Assembly (NCBI RefSeq): GCF_005116665.1
Contig: NZ_SWCJ01000001.1
Span: 434,001-498,000, forward strand
Direction: 5' to 3'
From: Ferrimonas aestuarii
GTDB lineage: Bacteria; Pseudomonadota; Gammaproteobacteria; Enterobacterales; Shewanellaceae
Length of the DNA stretch: 64,000 bases
Of this stretch, positions 61,619-64,000 are shown piece after piece (position 1 is the first letter of the stretch; each line of letters opens with the position of its first letter). The notes under the pieces were generated by a model. It worked only from the letters and a program-made list of their open reading frames with translations, had not been told where the DNA came from and did not search any database. The translations under genes were made by a program, and so were the position numbers.

Positions 61619-61649
61619 AAAGGCCAACCCGTAACAGGTTGGTCTTTTT
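61619..61649 (+). terminator. Terminator of the RND operon
   Basis: AAAGGCCAACC at 61619-61629 pairs with GGTTGGTCTTT from 61637 (one G-T pair) around a CGTAACA loop, with five T residues to 61649. Confidence 0.9.
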
Positions 61650-61746
61650 AGTTTTAATTCCTTTAATTTGCTTTGGAGTTGGATATTTGAACTAGCCTTA
61701 ACTCTTGTCTCCCTAAATTTTGGCTGGGGGCAAGTGTGGAGGTGGC

Positions 61747-63279
61747 ATGAAGTATCCGTTACTGGTTCTGGTGTTCGTTACACTGGTGTCATTCATTTCA
61801 TTGACCTCGTTCGAGGCAGAAGGCACATCCCTTGAAAACGACGCGATTGTCGATTTTGATAAGTTACGGCAGTGGCAGCACAGGCCAACCCCTTTAATTC
61901 AGGCGGCCACAGGTAATCAAGCGGATCTGATTGTATATGTGCCTGATTGGGTGTCGCCGATGCCAAGCTTTGGTTTTATTGAAGCGATGGCAGAGCAGGG
62001 CATCGCCGCAACCAACCAAGCGTTTTCAGACTCTCAAATTGATCTGGAGCTAAGGTTAGTTGGCGTGTTGCCCGTCACCCTTGAACCGAGTATGGACTCC
62101 AGCGCGCTGTTGACAGAATTTGCCAATAACCAGAGCGTCAACGCCGCCTTGAGTCGATACTACGGAGCCGATCTGGCGCTGCTGTTTGTGCCTTCAATGA
62201 GTGATGCCGCCGGAATTGCGTTTTTGCCTGGGAATCACTCGGTTGTTAGTTACTCCGGTTTTCCTGATCAGATCCGTAACGCCATCTTCTCCCATGAGAT
62301 AGGTCATAACTTTGGTGCCGGTCACGAGGGCGTGGCAACCAGCTTGGCTGATTATGGGCACGCCATCGATTGTGGCTTTGGCGTGACGGTAATGTGGTCG
62401 ACCGTCAGTCCCGGTACGCTTAACAGCTTCTCTAACCCCAATCTGTCCTCGCCCATTGGGTGTGGAGATGCCGCTGCTGCAGATAACGCCCGAGTACTGC
62501 GTGAGTCCACCAGTTTTATCACCAACACCAATGCCGCCAATACGCCTCAGGGCAGCGTCGAGTTTGAACAAACCTCTCAAAGCGTGATGGAGGGCAATGC
62601 CGTGGAAGTGGCGTTGACCCGAGACGATTTTAGTGGCCCTGCTGCGGTTACTGTGGCATTGAACCGAGATGATGGCTCCTCGGCGCTGTTTGCGGTTAAT
62701 TTTGATGCTGGCGAACAGGAGGCGTCTCTGTTTTTCACTGTGGATGGCGATGGGCAGGTGGGCGACCGATTGTGGCGATTGCAACTGCATTATCCATCTG
62801 GGGCGTCACTAGGCGCAAATCAGCAACTGAGCTTGGTGGTGTCCGACTCTGGGGATGATCAACAGCCCGGACGAATCGAGTTTGGGCAAGACGATTATCT
62901 GGTGACGGCCGGTCAGGTATTGCCGGTGACTTTGGTGCGCCTCGGTGGCAGTCAAGGACCATTGAGCGTACGTCTTCAGACTCAAGATGGCAGTGCGGTC
63001 GCTGGTCAAGACTATACGGCGGTGAATCAGCAAGTGACCTTTGCGGATGGGCAGATGAACCTAACAACCAACATCAGTACTGCTCTCTCTGGTGCGAATC
63101 GTGACTTTGTGCTGCAACTCATCGCCGCTGACGGCAGTGTGGAGAGCGCGAGAGTGGTGCTGGGTGAGCCAGTGACCCCCACCGACTCAGGCGGTGATGG
63201 TGGCGGTGGAGGCAGTCTAGGCTGGGCCGTTATGCTTCTGGCTTGGATGGGGTATCGTCGTCGCCGTCCTCTTTCTTAG
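61747..63279 (+). CDS. Secreted metzincin metalloprotease with Calx-beta modules and GlyGly-CTERM tail
   Basis: A 510-residue exported protease. The N-terminal hydrophobic segment is the signal peptide. The zinc site is HEIGHNFGAGH near 182-192, the full HExxHxxGxxH of reprolysin-like metzincins, with a Met-turn candidate in VTVMWS near 214. Two Calx-beta-like modules follow (about 267-365 and 378-470). The tail from 478 has a DSGGDGGGGGSLG run, a hydrophobic helix and RRRR, which is the GlyGly-CTERM sorting signal processed by rhombosortase in cells with type II secretion. GGAGG is 4 nt before the ATG at 61747. Its last 50 bases overlap the DUF2897 gene on the other strand. Confidence 0.88.
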   Translation: MKYPLLVLVFVTLVSFISLTSFEAEGTSLENDAIVDFDKLRQWQHRPTPLIQAATGNQADLIVYVPDWVSPMPSFGFIEAMAEQGIAATNQAFSDSQIDLELRLVGVLPVTLEPSMDSSALLTEFANNQSVNAALSRYYGADLALLFVPSMSDAAGIAFLPGNHSVVSYSGFPDQIRNAIFSHEIGHNFGAGHEGVATSLADYGHAIDCGFGVTVMWSTVSPGTLNSFSNPNLSSPIGCGDAAAADNARVLRESTSFITNTNAANTPQGSVEFEQTSQSVMEGNAVEVALTRDDFSGPAAVTVALNRDDGSSALFAVNFDAGEQEASLFFTVDGDGQVGDRLWRLQLHYPSGASLGANQQLSLVVSDSGDDQQPGRIEFGQDDYLVTAGQVLPVTLVRLGGSQGPLSVRLQTQDGSAVAGQDYTAVNQQVTFADGQMNLTTNISTALSGANRDFVLQLIAADGSVESARVVLGEPVTPTDSGGDGGGGGSLGWAVMLLAWMGYRRRRPLS

Positions 63280-63400
63280 GCAAAGTAGGCTTACCGAATT
63301 GAGGCATCTTAAAGTTAGCGGTGTGTTTTAACACCATGATATTACTGACAATGACACCAAGAATGAGGGCGATCAGTAACCAAGCTTCCCAGTTTTCCAT
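63230..63400 (-). CDS. DUF2897 family small membrane protein
   Basis: A 56-residue protein beginning MENWEAWLLIALILGVIVSN, with one membrane helix, then IMVLKHTANFKMPQFGKP and an acidic tail (EDGDDD). This is the DUF2897 pattern of Alteromonadales; function is unknown. The ATG is at 63400 and the TAA at 63230-63232. The tail is encoded antisense to the GlyGly-CTERM region of the protease, a 50-bp convergent overlap. Confidence 0.75.
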   Translation of the reverse strand: MENWEAWLLIALILGVIVSNIMVLKHTANFKMPQFGKPTLPKKEDGDDDTPSKPEA

Positions 63401-63477
63401 GTTTTACTCAGGCGGTAGGTTCAATGCCATTAAGTTTACCATAGCCACCGAATTAAGTGATGAACCGGAAATTGGGT

Positions 63478-63503
63478 AAAAAAAGGGCCGGCATAAGCCG
63501 GCC
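63478..63503 (-). terminator. Terminator of the outer membrane factor gene
   Basis: On the minus strand GGCCGGC (63503-63497) pairs with GCCGGCC (63492-63486) around a TTAT loop, then C and seven T residues (63484-63478). Confidence 0.92.
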
Positions 63504-63554
63504 AAAGGTACGGGGAGTGATGCAAAAAGAAGACCCCGTGGAACGAACTTGATG

Positions 63555-64000
63555 TTATGCGCCTTCCTCCTCGGCTTGGGGGGCGTTGGTGCCCCAAACG
63601 CCTCCCAAGGATTTGTACAGCGTCACGAGCAGCTGAGCTTGCTGGGTTTTGGCTTGCAGCAGCGCCGCATCGGCCTGATGCAGATTGACTCTGGCTTGCA
63701 GGTAATCCAGCGGGCTGACTAATCCAGCCTGTTCTAGGGTGTGGGTGCTGGCGACCGCATCGGCGACCTTATCTCTGGCGGCTTGCACCTGTGCTAACTG
63801 CAACTCGCTATTGCCATAGGCGGTTAGCAAGGTTTCTACCTCGCCAAAGGCATTAAGCAGGGTGCGCTGGTAGTCCATGGCCGCAATGTTCACTTCCGCT
63901 TCGGCAACCGCTTCTAATGCGTCACGTATCCCGCCGTCAAACAGGCTCCAGTTCATGCCCGCGCCAAAGGTCCAGGCGCTGCTGCCGCTGGCAAACAGTT
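63555..64000 (-). CDS. TolC/NodT-type outer membrane efflux protein, C-terminal part
   Basis: The minus-strand frame is open to the right edge, adding LFASGSSAWTFGAG before the first internal ATG at 63956, so the gene start is outside the window. The visible 148 residues include WTFGAGMNWSLFDGGIRDAL, a beta segment of the channel, then long helices (ALEAVAEAEVNIAAMDYQRT, LEQAGLVSPLDYLQARVNLH) and a final TLYKSLGGVWG. This matches the second repeat of outer membrane factors. It converges with the RND operon; its own pump genes may lie beyond the edge, or it may serve the pump seen here. Confidence 0.88.
   Translation of the reverse strand, partial: LFASGSSAWTFGAGMNWSLFDGGIRDALEAVAEAEVNIAAMDYQRTLLNAFGEVETLLTAYGNSELQLAQVQAARDKVADAVASTHTLEQAGLVSPLDYLQARVNLHQADAALLQAKTQQAQLLVTLYKSLGGVWGTNAPQAEEEGA

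Overview
The window looks like the chromosome of a marine gammaproteobacterium of the Alteromonadales type, close to Shewanella or Ferrimonas. The reasons are the gene families present: a DUF3450-ExbB-ExbB-ExbD-TonB-TPR operon with long TonB-dependent receptors, DNA polymerase II beside DinG, PriC, YccT/DUF2057, DUF2897 and a GlyGly-CTERM protease. This assignment is inference; there is no rRNA gene to confirm it. No tRNA, rRNA or CRISPR array was seen.

Left 10 kb (1-9930) is mixed accessory DNA: the 5' part of an IS256-family transposase cut by the window edge, a MarC-like membrane protein, a Rap1a/Tai-like secreted protein, an azlCD exporter pair with its AraC-type regulator, an orphan VirD4/TraG-type coupling ATPase with an acidic partner protein, a membrane polyferredoxin, a frameshifted yghU-type glutathione transferase, and a 264-bp MITE-like element.

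The middle (10.1-35 kb) holds a 1825-residue secreted PQQ-type sugar dehydrogenase with PKD, Ig-like and three LamG modules. It faces a compact six-gene glycogen operon (malQ-glgB-glgX-glgP-glgC-glgA) in which every junction overlaps or is 1-4 nt long. Further right come DUF3108, ComFB, YccT, priC, a TSUP permease and dinG on the minus strand. dinG is divergent from polB across a LexA-like site, which suggests an SOS-controlled pair.

The right half (35.6-57.2 kb) is an outer-membrane uptake locus: one porin, four TonB-dependent receptors each with its own intrinsic terminator, a full energising operon (DUF3450, two ExbB proteins, ExbD, TonB, TPR protein) behind a leader that can fold into a three-way junction, and a DUF885 zinc-peptidase lipoprotein. 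A reasonable reading is uptake and degradation of peptides or other oligomers, but no substrate can be read from the sequence. The window ends with an RND efflux adaptor-pump pair, a secreted metzincin protease with a GlyGly-CTERM tail, a small DUF2897 gene antisense to the end of that protease, and the 3' part of a TolC/NodT-type outer membrane factor that runs off the right edge.
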